Source: Chloroflexota bacterium
GTDB taxonomy: Bacteria; Chloroflexota; UBA11872; VXOZ01
Assembly: GCA_958295775.1 (NCBI GenBank)
Contig: CATQHC010000002.1
Location: 1,077,830 to 1,141,829 of the forward strand
Length of the DNA: 64,000 nt
Direction: 5' to 3'
Part shown: positions 26,071-34,909 of the stretch, piece by piece
Layout of the letters: every line of letters begins with the position of its first letter
Numbering within the stretch: the stretch's first letter is position 1
Notes under the pieces: model-generated
Told to the model about the DNA's origin: nothing
Database searches by the model: none
Seen by the model: only the letters and a program-made list of their open reading frames with translations
Translations under genes and position numbers: made by a program

Positions 26071-27291
26071 CTAGGACAACACTTCATTGACCAGCGAGAG
26101 GCCGGCGTCTAGTCTCTGCGGCCAGTCCGGCGCGAGATGGCGGATGGGGTTGGTGCAGACGCGGAATATGCACACTGCCTCGCGCAGATTGAGGTCCCGC
26201 TCATCCCAACCAAAACGCTCCAACGCTGCGGACCGGAAATCTGCGTGAAATGCCCCGCTCGCCTTTGACTCAGCTTCACGCCCAAAGCGTGCCGACCAGC
26301 GCATATGGGCAAGAAAGTTTCCCACATCGAGCAAAGGGTCTCCCAGCCCGGCCTCTTCGAAGTCCACCAGTGCCATCCTGCCATCGGGGATGCGAATCAT
26401 CTGGTCGTCATAGAAGTCGTTGTGCGCGACGGATGACGGCTGCCAGGCTTTGGCAAAGTCCTCTAGCCCGGCAGTCGCATCATTCAGTTTGAGACGAATT
26501 TCGGCGTGATCACGGAGTACCTGCCGGAAGACGCGCCTGGCACGCCGGTACGCTCCATAGAGATTGATAGGATGCGCTTTGCTAGAAGCCGTCGGAATTT
26601 CCCAAAGCTGTTCCAGTTTGTCGAGGATTGGATTGAGGTCTACCTGTTCACCCTTTCGGATGAGTCTGCGCAAGTTTTTTCCCGGAATCTCCGACAGCCA
26701 GACTATCCCACCTTCACTCCAGCACCCCGCCAGACGGGGAAGCACAAATCCCGCTTGGGCTACTAGCTCTGCCGCTGCCATGAGCCGCGGCACGCGACTT
26801 GGTCGCATCGCGCGCACATAGAAGCGCACGCGGCCGTGCCTATGGCGCAATACGGCATGCCCGCCGGGTCGGTAGCGCACAAGACTCACGTGCACTCGCT
26901 GCACAGAAGTCGCGAACACATGCTTATTGAGCAATTCGGAAGCGGGCACCGCAGACGCGGCACTTACTAGACCGGGCAAGTGAGGATCTTCAGGATAGCG
27001 GTACAGCTTGACCGGTTGATCGCGCGCTAGTTCAATTGCAAACTGCTGTTGTGTGACAAACTCGGCCCAAGGCCATTCGGCCACAATGGTCGCGATGGCG
27101 CTGCGACGGGGATTGTAGCTGAGCTGCCGGTGGCGCAGGTTTGCCGGATTTTCCTCCGGTGCGCCAAACTGAGAACAGTAATTTTGCCAAATCCACTCAC
27201 GATTGAAGAGCTTGGAAAATTCCGGCAAGTTCCGGTCGTCCGGCAAGGCCGCCGGTAGTGCCAAAGGGGGTGCAGTAATCAGGTCCGGCAC
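26071..27291 (-). CDS. APH-fold phosphotransferase family protein
   Basis: A kinase-like protein of the aminoglycoside/choline phosphotransferase (APH) superfamily. The catalytic loop is VAHNDFYDDQM (His290, Asp292) and the metal-binding Asp310 is in MALVDFEEAGLGDPLLDVGNFLAHM, both well matched to the family. The N-terminal lobe has the VLRHRHGRVRFYVRAMR strands that would hold ATP. At 406 residues it is longer than drug kinases, with a 120-residue N-terminal region of its own. GTG start, weak ribosome binding site. It stands convergent to the creatininase gene and downstream of the repeat protein. A small-molecule or lipid headgroup kinase is plausible; antibiotic resistance should not be assumed. 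Confidence 0.8.
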   Translation of the reverse strand: MPDLITAPPLALPAALPDDRNLPEFSKLFNREWIWQNYCSQFGAPEENPANLRHRQLSYNPRRSAIATIVAEWPWAEFVTQQQFAIELARDQPVKLYRYPEDPHLPGLVSAASAVPASELLNKHVFATSVQRVHVSLVRYRPGGHAVLRHRHGRVRFYVRAMRPSRVPRLMAAAELVAQAGFVLPRLAGCWSEGGIVWLSEIPGKNLRRLIRKGEQVDLNPILDKLEQLWEIPTASSKAHPINLYGAYRRARRVFRQVLRDHAEIRLKLNDATAGLEDFAKAWQPSSVAHNDFYDDQMIRIPDGRMALVDFEEAGLGDPLLDVGNFLAHMRWSARFGREAESKASGAFHADFRSAALERFGWDERDLNLREAVCIFRVCTNPIRHLAPDWPQRLDAGLSLVNEVLS

Positions 27292-27335
27292 GTCAGTCCC
27301 AACTCAAGCCGACACTACTTCTCCCCGCGCCCCTG

Positions 27336-28679
27336 CTAGCTGTCAATGTCGTTACTATCATCATCGTCCGAACCACTTTCAATTGGAGTATCGTCGGTTG
27401 GGTCGGTGTCAGTAACCGTCGCAGACGTACCGTCGTCCGTGGCAGTTGCCGTGGCCGTTGCCGTCTGATCGCCTGTCGCTGTCGCAGTTGCCGTGTCTGT
27501 AGCAGTAGTAGTGGAGACATTCTGGCCGGCAGGCGTGTCGTCGGTGCCAGTCTGAGTTGCAGAGGTTCCGTCATCCGTCGCCGTGGCTGTCGCCGTATTG
27601 GACAGATCACCTGTCCCCGTCGCGGTCGCCGTAGCTGTAGCCGTTGCCGTGGGTACGTTTTGGTTGTCAGGCGTATCGTCCGTCGCGGTATGGGTCACCG
27701 AGGCGCCGTCGTCCGTCGCGGTCGCTGTGGCGGTTGCCGTAAAATCACCCGTTCCGGTTGCGGTCGCCGTGTCTGTTGCAGTAGCGGAAAGCGCATTGAG
27801 GTTGTCGGGCGTATCGTCAGTTGCAGTTTCCGTTACGGACAATCCGTCATCGGTCGCAGTTGCCGTAGCCGTCGCCGTCTGATCGCCCGTTCCAGTTGCG
27901 GTCGCCGTGTCAGTCGCGGTAGCCGTAAGCGCGTTCCGGTTGTCAGGCGTGTCGTCCGTCTCAGTATGAGTAATGGACGTTCCATCGTCCGTGGCAGTCG
28001 CGGTCGCGGTTGCGGTCTGATCACCTGTCGCCGTGGCCGTTGCGGTAGCGGTATTGGTTTCGGTATCGTCGTCGTCATCTTCATCATCGTCGTCATCGAT
28101 CAGTGCCAGCAGCCTTTGTAGCACGGCCTCCCGGCTCGCCGGCGGCGCTGGAGGCGAACCTGGAACTGGGCTTGAGGGAATTGTGGTCGGATCAAGGGAG
28201 GAACGCTCAAGGTCAGCAACTGAGAAACTAAATTCGGCTTCCCATGTGGGGATGTCGTATACAAAATCCCCATAGTTGCTGCTGAGACCAAACAACTCGG
28301 CATCGCTCCAGGACTGAATGTGCAGCAGCTTTGGCTCAGTCCAATCCGTTTCCCATTTGACGAGATAGATGGGATCCCCGTCCTTGATCAGTCCGGTGGA
28401 AAGCCAGGGATCACCGATTGCCAAGACCTGCAATTCTTCGAGACTAACCTCAACGCGGATGTTCCAGTTGATGTAGCGTCCGGCAAGGGCGCGTGTATCG
28501 CCGCCCCAATGCAGGACTCCTGCCTCGTCTGCAAACCAGAGGTGCTGGGTACCTTGAAGCGAGACAACTGTGCCGCGAGCAAGAGTATTTTCCGCGTGCA
28601 CGCCAAGCGCCGGAGAAATCGAGGCAGCTATGAGGACGGCAAACACCAAGAGGCTGAAGGGCTTTTGCAGGTGCTTCAA
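27336..28679 (-). CDS. secreted protein with five 46-residue Thr/Ala/Asp repeats
   Basis: A signal peptide (MKHLQKPFSLLVFAVLIAAS, cut after about residue 29) leads to a compact domain of about 130 residues (LQGTQHLWFADEAGVLHW, WLSTGLIKDGDPIYLVKWE) of unknown fold. A Pro-rich linker and an acidic run (IDDDDDEDDDDDTE, residues 194-207) follow. Then come five copies of a 46-residue unit, GDxTATATATATDDGxS plus a TDDTPDNxNA segment, with GD at residues 219, 265, 311, 357 and 403. The tail is acidic (SGSDDDDSNDIDS) with no sortase motif or membrane anchor. Thr every second residue suggests a beta or extended, possibly O-glycosylated, calcium-binding stalk. A TTGACA promoter lies upstream. Confidence 0.8.
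   Translation of the reverse strand: MKHLQKPFSLLVFAVLIAASISPALGVHAENTLARGTVVSLQGTQHLWFADEAGVLHWGGDTRALAGRYINWNIRVEVSLEELQVLAIGDPWLSTGLIKDGDPIYLVKWETDWTEPKLLHIQSWSDAELFGLSSNYGDFVYDIPTWEAEFSFSVADLERSSLDPTTIPSSPVPGSPPAPPASREAVLQRLLALIDDDDDEDDDDDTETNTATATATATGDQTATATATATDDGTSITHTETDDTPDNRNALTATATDTATATGTGDQTATATATATDDGLSVTETATDDTPDNLNALSATATDTATATGTGDFTATATATATDDGASVTHTATDDTPDNQNVPTATATATATATGTGDLSNTATATATDDGTSATQTGTDDTPAGQNVSTTTATDTATATATGDQTATATATATDDGTSATVTDTDPTDDTPIESGSDDDDSNDIDS
27405..28061 (-). repeat. 138-bp coding tandem repeat (five copies)
   Basis: The 46-residue protein repeat corresponds to a 138-base DNA period in the antisense frame. Inside each unit a GCNACN (Ala-Thr) dipeptide micro-repeat is itself repeated, which makes the locus prone to copy-number change. 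On the plus strand it reads as long VAVAVAV ORFs that are not genes. Confidence 0.8.
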
Positions 28680-28758
28680 GGTAACTCCCTTTCCATGCGA
28701 ACGCCAAGTCCCTATCAGGCATCAATTGAATTGTTTGCCCGGGCGCTAACTTCCTCCC

Positions 28759-28787
28759 ATGCTATTGCGAATAGGATTGACTGTCAA
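28759..28787 (-). promoter_or_regulatory. sigma-70-like promoter for the repeat protein
   Basis: On the minus strand TTGACA, a 17-base spacer and TAGCAT end about 80 bases before the ATG of the repeat-protein gene. The -35 is perfect and the -10 matches four of six. Confidence 0.45.
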
Positions 28788-28862
28788 ATTTGTAAACCTA
28801 CATAAATGCGCCTTTAGCGCTATGAATTGCCAGTCACATCCCTTGAACTGAATTTGGAAGAC

Positions 28863-30161
28863 TTACACTGGCGCCGGAAACGCGTAGCACAATTCGAGCA
28901 CATCCTGCTGCACCCGTTGCAACGTGGCCGCGTCCTTGCGATTGTGGACCACCTCTGCCATGCCGACGCCGATGCGCTGCATCTCTGCCGTTCCCATGCC
29001 GCGCGTGGTTACCGCGGGCGAGCCAACGCGGATGCCGCTGGTCACAAAAGCTGAACGGGTCTCGCACGGCACCGTGTTCTTGTTCACAGTAATATTGGCC
29101 TTGGCCAAAGCTGCTTCCACCACCTTGCCGGAGGGCCCCTCCTTGCCAAAGTCCAACACCAGAAGGTGATTGTCCGTGCCGCCCGAAACAACGCGCAGAT
29201 CGTTCTCCATGAGGGTTGTTGCCAGCGTATGGGCGTTATGCACGACCGACTCGCTGTATGCCTTGAACTCCGGCGTCATCGCCTCCGCCAACGCCACCGC
29301 CTTGCCGGCCATGATGTGCATGAACGGGCCGCCCTGCAGGCCGGGAAAGATCGCGCTGTCCACCTGCTTGGCGAACTCCTCCTTGCACAGGATGAGCCCG
29401 CCGCGCGGCCCACGCAGCGTCTTGTGCGTGGATGAGGTTACAAAGTGCGCGTGCGGAACGGGACTTGCATGCAGACCGGTGGCGACAAGACCCGCAATGT
29501 GCGCCATGTCGACCATGAAGAGCGCCCCGACGCTGTCGGCAATCTGCCGCAACCGCGCAAAGTCTATGCTGCGCGAATATGCGGTGGCGCCGCCGACGAG
29601 CAGGCGCGGCCTGCATTCGTGCGCAATGCGCTCCACCTCGTCATAGTCGATACGCTCCGATTCCAGGTTTACGCCATAGGGGATGAAATTGTAGACCAAG
29701 CCGGAGAAATTCTTGGGATGGCCGTGGGAAAGGTGCCCGCCCTGGGCCAGCGACATGCCCATGACCGTATCTCCAGGATCGAGCATGGCCAAATACACTG
29801 CGGCATTTGGATTGGAACCGGAGTACGGCTGCAAATTTGCATGTTCGGCGCCAAAGAGCGCTTTCGCCCGGTCGATCCCCAATTGCTCGATTTCGTCAAC
29901 GAACTCGCAACCGCCATAGTAGCGTCGTCCCGGATAGCCTTCCGCATATTTGTTCGTGAGAATCGATCCGCAGGCTTCACGTACCGCCGCGCTTGTGTAG
30001 TTTTCGGAGGCGATAAGCTCCAGATGGTCTTCCTGGCGTTGGCGTTCCCTGCTGATCCACTGGTAGACTAGGGCGTCTTGCTTCGCGAGTCTATCGAGTC
30101 CGGCCAGAACCTCGTGGGCGCCGCCTGCGATGAAGTCGGAGTCTGCGACCAAGTCGGCCAC
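28863..30161 (-). CDS. glyA: serine hydroxymethyltransferase
   Basis: GlyA interconverts serine and glycine with tetrahydrofolate, the main source of one-carbon units, and needs PLP. Signatures are LIASENYTSAAVREACGS, NKYAEGYPGRRYYGGCEFVD, ANLQPYSGSNPNAAVY, DMAHIAGLVATGLHASP and the Schiff-base lysine in TSSTHKTLRGPRGG. Length 432, slightly longer than the usual 415 because of an N-terminal extension of about 20 residues. GTG start with AAAGGA nine bases upstream. It is transcribed alone and divergent from the DUF58 gene. In this window it would link glycine and sarcosine breakdown to folate metabolism. Identification is secure. Confidence 0.96.
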   Translation of the reverse strand: MADLVADSDFIAGGAHEVLAGLDRLAKQDALVYQWISRERQRQEDHLELIASENYTSAAVREACGSILTNKYAEGYPGRRYYGGCEFVDEIEQLGIDRAKALFGAEHANLQPYSGSNPNAAVYLAMLDPGDTVMGMSLAQGGHLSHGHPKNFSGLVYNFIPYGVNLESERIDYDEVERIAHECRPRLLVGGATAYSRSIDFARLRQIADSVGALFMVDMAHIAGLVATGLHASPVPHAHFVTSSTHKTLRGPRGGLILCKEEFAKQVDSAIFPGLQGGPFMHIMAGKAVALAEAMTPEFKAYSESVVHNAHTLATTLMENDLRVVSGGTDNHLLVLDFGKEGPSGKVVEAALAKANITVNKNTVPCETRSAFVTSGIRVGSPAVTTRGMGTAEMQRIGVGMAEVVHNRKDAATLQRVQQDVLELCYAFPAPV

Positions 30162-30466
30162 GTCTTTATGTCCTTTCTTGGGCTTTATGTCTCATCTGTA
30201 ACAGGCCATGTCGCTGGCAGCAGCATGGCGTCCGAAATTGGCTTCTAATTAAATGGTAGCACAGCATTATTCCCCAAAGACCATTCTGACCTAGTTCTTA
30301 TCCGGGGCTCATTGTGCACTTGAGGCATCGAGGATTAGAGCGAAAACCACAACCGAAAGCGCCTGCGTCCAATGCTGGTTAAACGATGCGGGTTGCCGAT
30401 ACTTTGGGGTATAGTGAGGTGAAGGGCGGATTACGCGACCACGCGTGAAGATCGAGGCATTGCCGC
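30162..30466. other. divergent intergenic region (glyA / DUF58)
   Basis: This 305-base region must contain the promoters of both flanking genes. A TATAGT box lies near 30410, about 55 bases before the DUF58 start, but it has no good -35 partner. I see no riboswitch-like structure upstream of glyA that I can support by eye. Confidence 0.35.
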
Positions 30467-31777
30467 ATGGAAGACTCTGAGCGTCAAGCGGACCAAGGGT
30501 CGGTTGAAGTCCAGTTGGAGCGACCGCTCATCTTTGTGCTCACTGCGGGCATACTGGTACTCGCCCTGATCTCCGGCATCAACGTCCTCTACTCATTTCT
30601 GTATGCCATGCTCGGGCTCATCGCCCTGAGTTACTTTTGGACGACCCGCAATATTCGCAACCTCTCCGTGGAACGGCACCTGCTGTCTAAATGGGCCACC
30701 TTAGGCGACGAGGTCATTGAGAGCTTCCGCGTCAGCAACTCCGGCGCGTTGCCTGTGCTCTGGGTAGAGGTAAATGATCACTCGGACGTGCCCGGCTACG
30801 AGGCCGGCATTGTAACTGGGCTGGGACCGCGTGAGCACCGCGAATGGAAGTCCCGCGCCGTGTGCAGTCGCCGCGGTCTCTACCGGCTTGGGCCCCTGCG
30901 CGTGTACACGGGAGACCCTTTCGGAATCTTTCGCGCCACCAAAGTCTTGCCCGATCAGGCGACGTTTCTCGTCTATCCTCCCATTACCGAAGTGCCGGGG
31001 CTCGCGCTGCCAACGGGCCGTCAGAGCGGCGAATCCCGCTCGCTGCGGCGAGCCTTACACCTCACCACTGATGCGGCCAGCGTACGCGAATATGTACCCG
31101 GCGATGCGCTGCACATCATTCACTGGCCCACCACTGCGCGGCGCGGCCGCTTGCAGACGAAAGAGTTCGACATGGAGCCGGGCGGCAGTACCTGGGTCGT
31201 GCTCGATCTCGACAGGGAGGTGCAAGCAGGTGAAGAAGACGAGTCTACGGAGGAGTACAGCGTCAAGCTGGCTGCGGCATTGGTCTACCGGCTTATCCGC
31301 GAGCAGAAGTCAATTGGGCTCATTACGTATGGTGAAGAAAACCGCATCTTGCGAGCCAACAAGGGCAGTCAGCACATGTGGCGCATCATGGAGATCCTCG
31401 CCGTCGTGCGCGCTCAAGGCAGGGCAGACCTCGGGGAAGTACTGTCGGAGGTAACACCGCAGATTCGGGGAAGCATGAGCCTGCTCGTGATATCGCCGAA
31501 CACTGACCCAGCCTTAGTACCGATCTTGGTGAATGTCTCCCGCAGAGGGATTCGACCTACGGTTCTTCACCTTGTGCCGCAGACATTTGGGAGCGATCGC
31601 AACAGCGGTCCCTTGCAGCAGGCCCTGGGCGCTGCCGGGCTCTCATACATCGAGATTGAACGTGGGCAGGAATTTCGTACGATTGCCCTTGAGAAAGGCG
31701 ACGAGGACACCAGGCGGCGCGCGCAAACTGTGGAGACAACCGCGACCGGCCGCATTCATGACGTAAGCGCAGGGTAG
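30467..31777 (+). CDS. DUF58 domain-containing membrane-anchored protein
   Basis: Two N-terminal hydrophobic helices (FVLTAGILVLALISGINVLY and SFLYAMLGLIALSYFW) anchor the protein. A beta-rich region precedes the DUF58 domain, recognised by VREYVPGDALHIIHWPTTARRGRLQTKEFDMEPGG and the strand STWVVLDLD of its von Willebrand-like fold. DUF58 genes normally sit between a MoxR-type AAA+ ATPase and a transglutaminase-like membrane protein. Here the transglutaminase-like gene follows after 4 bases, but no MoxR gene is adjacent, since upstream is the divergent glyA. The module is thought to act in envelope or exopolymer assembly. The domain is secure, the function not. Confidence 0.88.
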   Translation: MEDSERQADQGSVEVQLERPLIFVLTAGILVLALISGINVLYSFLYAMLGLIALSYFWTTRNIRNLSVERHLLSKWATLGDEVIESFRVSNSGALPVLWVEVNDHSDVPGYEAGIVTGLGPREHREWKSRAVCSRRGLYRLGPLRVYTGDPFGIFRATKVLPDQATFLVYPPITEVPGLALPTGRQSGESRSLRRALHLTTDAASVREYVPGDALHIIHWPTTARRGRLQTKEFDMEPGGSTWVVLDLDREVQAGEEDESTEEYSVKLAAALVYRLIREQKSIGLITYGEENRILRANKGSQHMWRIMEILAVVRAQGRADLGEVLSEVTPQIRGSMSLLVISPNTDPALVPILVNVSRRGIRPTVLHLVPQTFGSDRNSGPLQQALGAAGLSYIEIERGQEFRTIALEKGDEDTRRRAQTVETTATGRIHDVSAG

Positions 31778-31781
31778 CAGC

Positions 31782-34241
31782 ATGGCGAGCTTTGCATACA
31801 CCGAAAACACCGAAGATGAAGGGCCGAGCCTCTTTGATTCCTTGCTCCGCCATTGGCTGACGTTGCTGCTGCTGGCGGCGATGGTGTTAGTAAGTTCTTG
31901 GGCAATCCATCAGTCAGGCTGGGCAACCGGTACCGAGGCTATTTTCTCAACCGCCGTGCTGGGCATGGCGGTTGGTTTCTTCGCTGCGCATTCCAAGTGG
32001 CGAACACGCACCGGCTGGATATTCGGTGCCGCAATCGGCATCATTTACTGTTTCTTGCTCGTGGGCGAGGCCCTGCCAGGGGTGGACCGCATCCTCCAAG
32101 ATGCCCTGGCACTCGTTCTCAATACCCTCACGTGGATTCTCGGTGCTCTGGGAGGACTCCTCAGCGGGAGCGGGGTGCCGCAGCCTATACCGCCGCTTGA
32201 CGCAGCCTCAACTTTCGCTACCAATGCCAGTGATTTTGGCTTTCGCCTGTTGGATTGGACGCAGGCGGGCCTCGGCGGCACTTACTCTGAAGACAACGGC
32301 GTGTTTGTCTTCTGGATCACGCTCGTAGGGTGGGCGATTGGCTTCATGGCAACATGGGGGTTCTTCCGCCACAACGACGTGCTGATTGCTGCACTGGTGC
32401 CCGGCGTCGCCATGGTTATCAATCTCGCTTATTCCGGTCAGGGACGCTGGCCGTTCGTGCTTTTTCTCGCCGCAACCCTGCTGCTCATGGTTCGCCTCAA
32501 TCTCCACGCCTTGCACAAACGTTGGGAGTCGCGAAAGCTGGACTACGCCACCGAAGTCGGTCTGGATGTCTTGATAGCGAGCGTCATCTTGACTACCGCG
32601 CTCACGTTTGTGGCGACTATGGCGCCACGGGTGGGGAGTAACCCGATCTCGGAGACCTTCTGGACAATCTTTGGGGGCGAATGGTCAGAGATCGACAACA
32701 CCACGAAGCGTCTCTTCTCAGGAATTCAGAATCCAAGCGGCGTGGGACTTATTCTCGGATCCGACAACCGTCTCTTCAGCGGGCCGCGGCGTTTTAGCCA
32801 ACCCTACCGCATGTACGTCACTACCGAAGAGAGAAATTTTAACGGCTACTGGCGCGGCGCCACCTTTGACGCCTACACCGGCTACACGTGGTACAACACG
32901 AGTGGAACGCTGCTCGACCGGCGCGCAAATGAGGAGCCCATCCCACCACCGCCCGTGAGCTATCGGCGACCGGCAACTTTCACGTTCCGCATTGTAGATA
33001 GTCCCAGCGACATCGTCTTTGCCCCGGACTTCCCAACGAGCATTAGCATTCCGTACCGCGTGCAGGTGGCCTCTACGGATTCTCCGGACGACTACGACCT
33101 CTTGCGCGCGCGTCGTGTTGCGGTGCCCGATCTTGAATACACTATCGAGAGTTTGGTCACTACCGCCACTGAAGACCAGTTGCTCAATGCGCAGGGCGAA
33201 ATTCCCAACGATCTCCGCCGCTACTTGCAGGCGCCCAGAATCCCGGACCGCGTGCAGGACCTCACCAGAACGGTAGTGCGTGGTAAGGAATCCCAGTATG
33301 AAAAGGCATTGGCAATCGAGCTCTTCCTGCGGCGCATCCCTTATTCAATCGCAGTTCCGCCACCGCCTGCCGACAAGGATGCGGTTGACTACTTCCTCTT
33401 CGAGGCCAAGCGCGGCTATGCCGACTACTACGCGAGTACCATGGTTGTGATGCTGCGCACCGTCGGCATTCCGGCACGCCTTGCCATAGGCTTTGCCACC
33501 GGACGGTATGACGTTGCGCAGCGTCGCTTCGTAGTGACGGAGAAACAAGCACACACGTGGCCCGAAGCATATTTTCCCGGCCTTGGCTGGATTCCCTTCG
33601 AGCCAAGTCCCAACCAGACACCCATCGACCGCGGCATCCTGGCCTCAGAGATAAGCGGTTCGTCGAACCCAGAGCTTGACGAGTTCTACGATGAGCTTGG
33701 CGATGAAGACTTCCTGGTCACAGGCGCTGCATCTGTGGTGGGCGGGGCTGTGCCCGGCACCAGCATTCTGGGTGTCGACGTCCCCAACCTGCCTGACCTT
33801 CGCCCGGTCTTGTTGGTCTTGATTGTGATAGGAGCAAGTTGGTTCGCTTTTTCGATCTATCAAGAGTGGCGCATGAAGCCCCACCAAATGGTCCGGCATG
33901 TCTATCGCAAGCTGGTTCGGGCAGGCAGACTAGCCGGAATTCCGGCTTCGGTTGCGCTCACTCCTCAGGAATACGGCCATTTGCTGCTGTATACTGTGCA
34001 CTCAGTTTCCAACAAGCGCTTTCCGGATAGCGCGGTACGGGCGATTTGCACGACATACGCTGAATCACTCTACAGCCCGCAAGGCATTTCGCCCCAGCAG
34101 AAGAAGACTGCAGTCAAGGCATGGGGGCAATTGCGCTGGCGACTCTACCGCCGCGGGTTGCTCTTGGGCCTCAAGCGACTAATTCCTTTTATGCGCAGGG
34201 CGCCTGCTGCCAGCGGGTCTGTAAGTATAACCGGCCAATAG
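31782..34241 (+). CDS. transglutaminase-like membrane protein (TgpA/DUF3488 type) lacking the catalytic Cys
   Basis: About seven membrane segments occupy residues 30-275. A periplasmic transglutaminase-core domain spans roughly 480-615, a further membrane helix lies near 675-695 (PVLLVLIVIGASWFAFSIY), and a cytoplasmic DUF4129-like tail ends the protein. In active members the first motif reads GYCxYxA; here it is RGYADYYASTMVVMLR, with Ala547 (GCC) in place of Cys. The His is kept (KQAHTWPEAYF, His591) and the acidic residue is Glu607 in GWIPFEPSP. The protein is therefore probably not an active transglutaminase or protease. It starts 4 bases after the DUF58 gene and forms an operon with it. 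Either the site has lost activity or it has become a binding module. Confidence 0.85.
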   Translation: MASFAYTENTEDEGPSLFDSLLRHWLTLLLLAAMVLVSSWAIHQSGWATGTEAIFSTAVLGMAVGFFAAHSKWRTRTGWIFGAAIGIIYCFLLVGEALPGVDRILQDALALVLNTLTWILGALGGLLSGSGVPQPIPPLDAASTFATNASDFGFRLLDWTQAGLGGTYSEDNGVFVFWITLVGWAIGFMATWGFFRHNDVLIAALVPGVAMVINLAYSGQGRWPFVLFLAATLLLMVRLNLHALHKRWESRKLDYATEVGLDVLIASVILTTALTFVATMAPRVGSNPISETFWTIFGGEWSEIDNTTKRLFSGIQNPSGVGLILGSDNRLFSGPRRFSQPYRMYVTTEERNFNGYWRGATFDAYTGYTWYNTSGTLLDRRANEEPIPPPPVSYRRPATFTFRIVDSPSDIVFAPDFPTSISIPYRVQVASTDSPDDYDLLRARRVAVPDLEYTIESLVTTATEDQLLNAQGEIPNDLRRYLQAPRIPDRVQDLTRTVVRGKESQYEKALAIELFLRRIPYSIAVPPPPADKDAVDYFLFEAKRGYADYYASTMVVMLRTVGIPARLAIGFATGRYDVAQRRFVVTEKQAHTWPEAYFPGLGWIPFEPSPNQTPIDRGILASEISGSSNPELDEFYDELGDEDFLVTGAASVVGGAVPGTSILGVDVPNLPDLRPVLLVLIVIGASWFAFSIYQEWRMKPHQMVRHVYRKLVRAGRLAGIPASVALTPQEYGHLLLYTVHSVSNKRFPDSAVRAICTTYAESLYSPQGISPQQKKTAVKAWGQLRWRLYRRGLLLGLKRLIPFMRRAPAASGSVSITGQ

Positions 34242-34302
34242 GCGGATGCAGATTCCATGCATGGCCTATTTCTCTGCGGTCACTTCCAATGGGCGCGAGC
34301 GA

Positions 34303-34330
34303 TTGCGGCTGCGCTGTGCGTATATACTGT
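34303..34330 (+). promoter_or_regulatory. possible promoter for the small membrane-protein genes
   Basis: TTGCGG, a 16-base spacer and TACTGT lie about 60 bases before the first of three small genes. This is a modest match only. Confidence 0.25.
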
Positions 34331-34386
34331 AGAAGAGAGATGCACCAATCAATCGCATCTCATGGTGACGAGAAAGGAACCGGGCC

Positions 34387-34686
34387 TTGGGTCTAAGTGA
34401 AATTCGCGACATAGCAGTCATTGTCCTCGCCGTCGTTTCCATGCTCATGGCGTTCTCCCTCCTTTTCTTGGTGCTGGCCGTCGTGCGGCTTGCCGGCACG
34501 ATCCAGCAAGAGATTCAACCCCTCCTGCAGTCACTGACTGAGACAAGCAACACGATCAAGGGCACAACGCAGTTTGTAAGCGAGGCCGTGGTGCGACCCA
34601 CAGCCAAGGCCGCTGGCAAGACCATCGGCATTTTGCGGTTCGCGCGCACAATTGCAAACACTGTTGCGCGCGTGCAGAAGAAGTAA
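34387..34686 (+). CDS. small membrane protein (DUF948-like)
   Basis: A 99-residue protein with one N-terminal membrane helix (AVIVLAVVSMLMAFSLLFLVLAVV) followed by an amphipathic helical tail (IQQEIQPLLQSLTETSNTIKG) as in DUF948 proteins. TTG is the only plausible start, with AAAGGA about ten bases before it. It heads a run of three small genes with the YtxH-like and one further membrane protein. Such proteins are linked to envelope stress in Gram-positive bacteria, but nothing here shows a specific job. Confidence 0.65.
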   Translation: MGLSEIRDIAVIVLAVVSMLMAFSLLFLVLAVVRLAGTIQQEIQPLLQSLTETSNTIKGTTQFVSEAVVRPTAKAAGKTIGILRFARTIANTVARVQKK

Positions 34687-34704
34687 GACAAGGAGCGCAG
34701 GCGA

Positions 34705-34902
34705 ATGCTAGGGTTTACGGTTGGCTTTGCGATGGGAATCTCGCTTGGCGCAGTAATCGGCGGCTTGCTCGCTCCCAGTAGTGGTGAGACATTCCGGGAA
34801 AGTGTCCGGCGTCAGATCGAAGTTGCCAAACTCGAGGCCGCCAAGGCCGCGCAGGCCACCGAAGAGGGACTGCTCGCCCGCTTTGAGGAAGCCAAGCAAT
34901 GA
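34705..34902 (+). CDS. YtxH-like small membrane protein
   Basis: A 65-residue protein beginning with a Gly-rich membrane helix, GFAMGISLGAVIGGLLAPSSGE, matching the YtxH pattern (GxxxGxxxGxLxAPxSG), then a charged helical tail. AGGAG lies nine bases before the ATG, and the gene starts 18 bases after the preceding one. YtxH proteins respond to general stress in Bacillus; in this organism only the family resemblance is supported. Confidence 0.7.
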   Translation: MLGFTVGFAMGISLGAVIGGLLAPSSGETFRESVRRQIEVAKLEAAKAAQATEEGLLARFEEAKQ

Positions 34903-34909
34903 GGATGTT

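Noticed and set aside
27583-28275. Plus-strand ORFs rich in Val-Ala or Arg-Gly repeats
   Set aside because: They are antisense translations of the 138-bp coding repeat on the minus strand, which has the signal peptide, promoter and folded domain.
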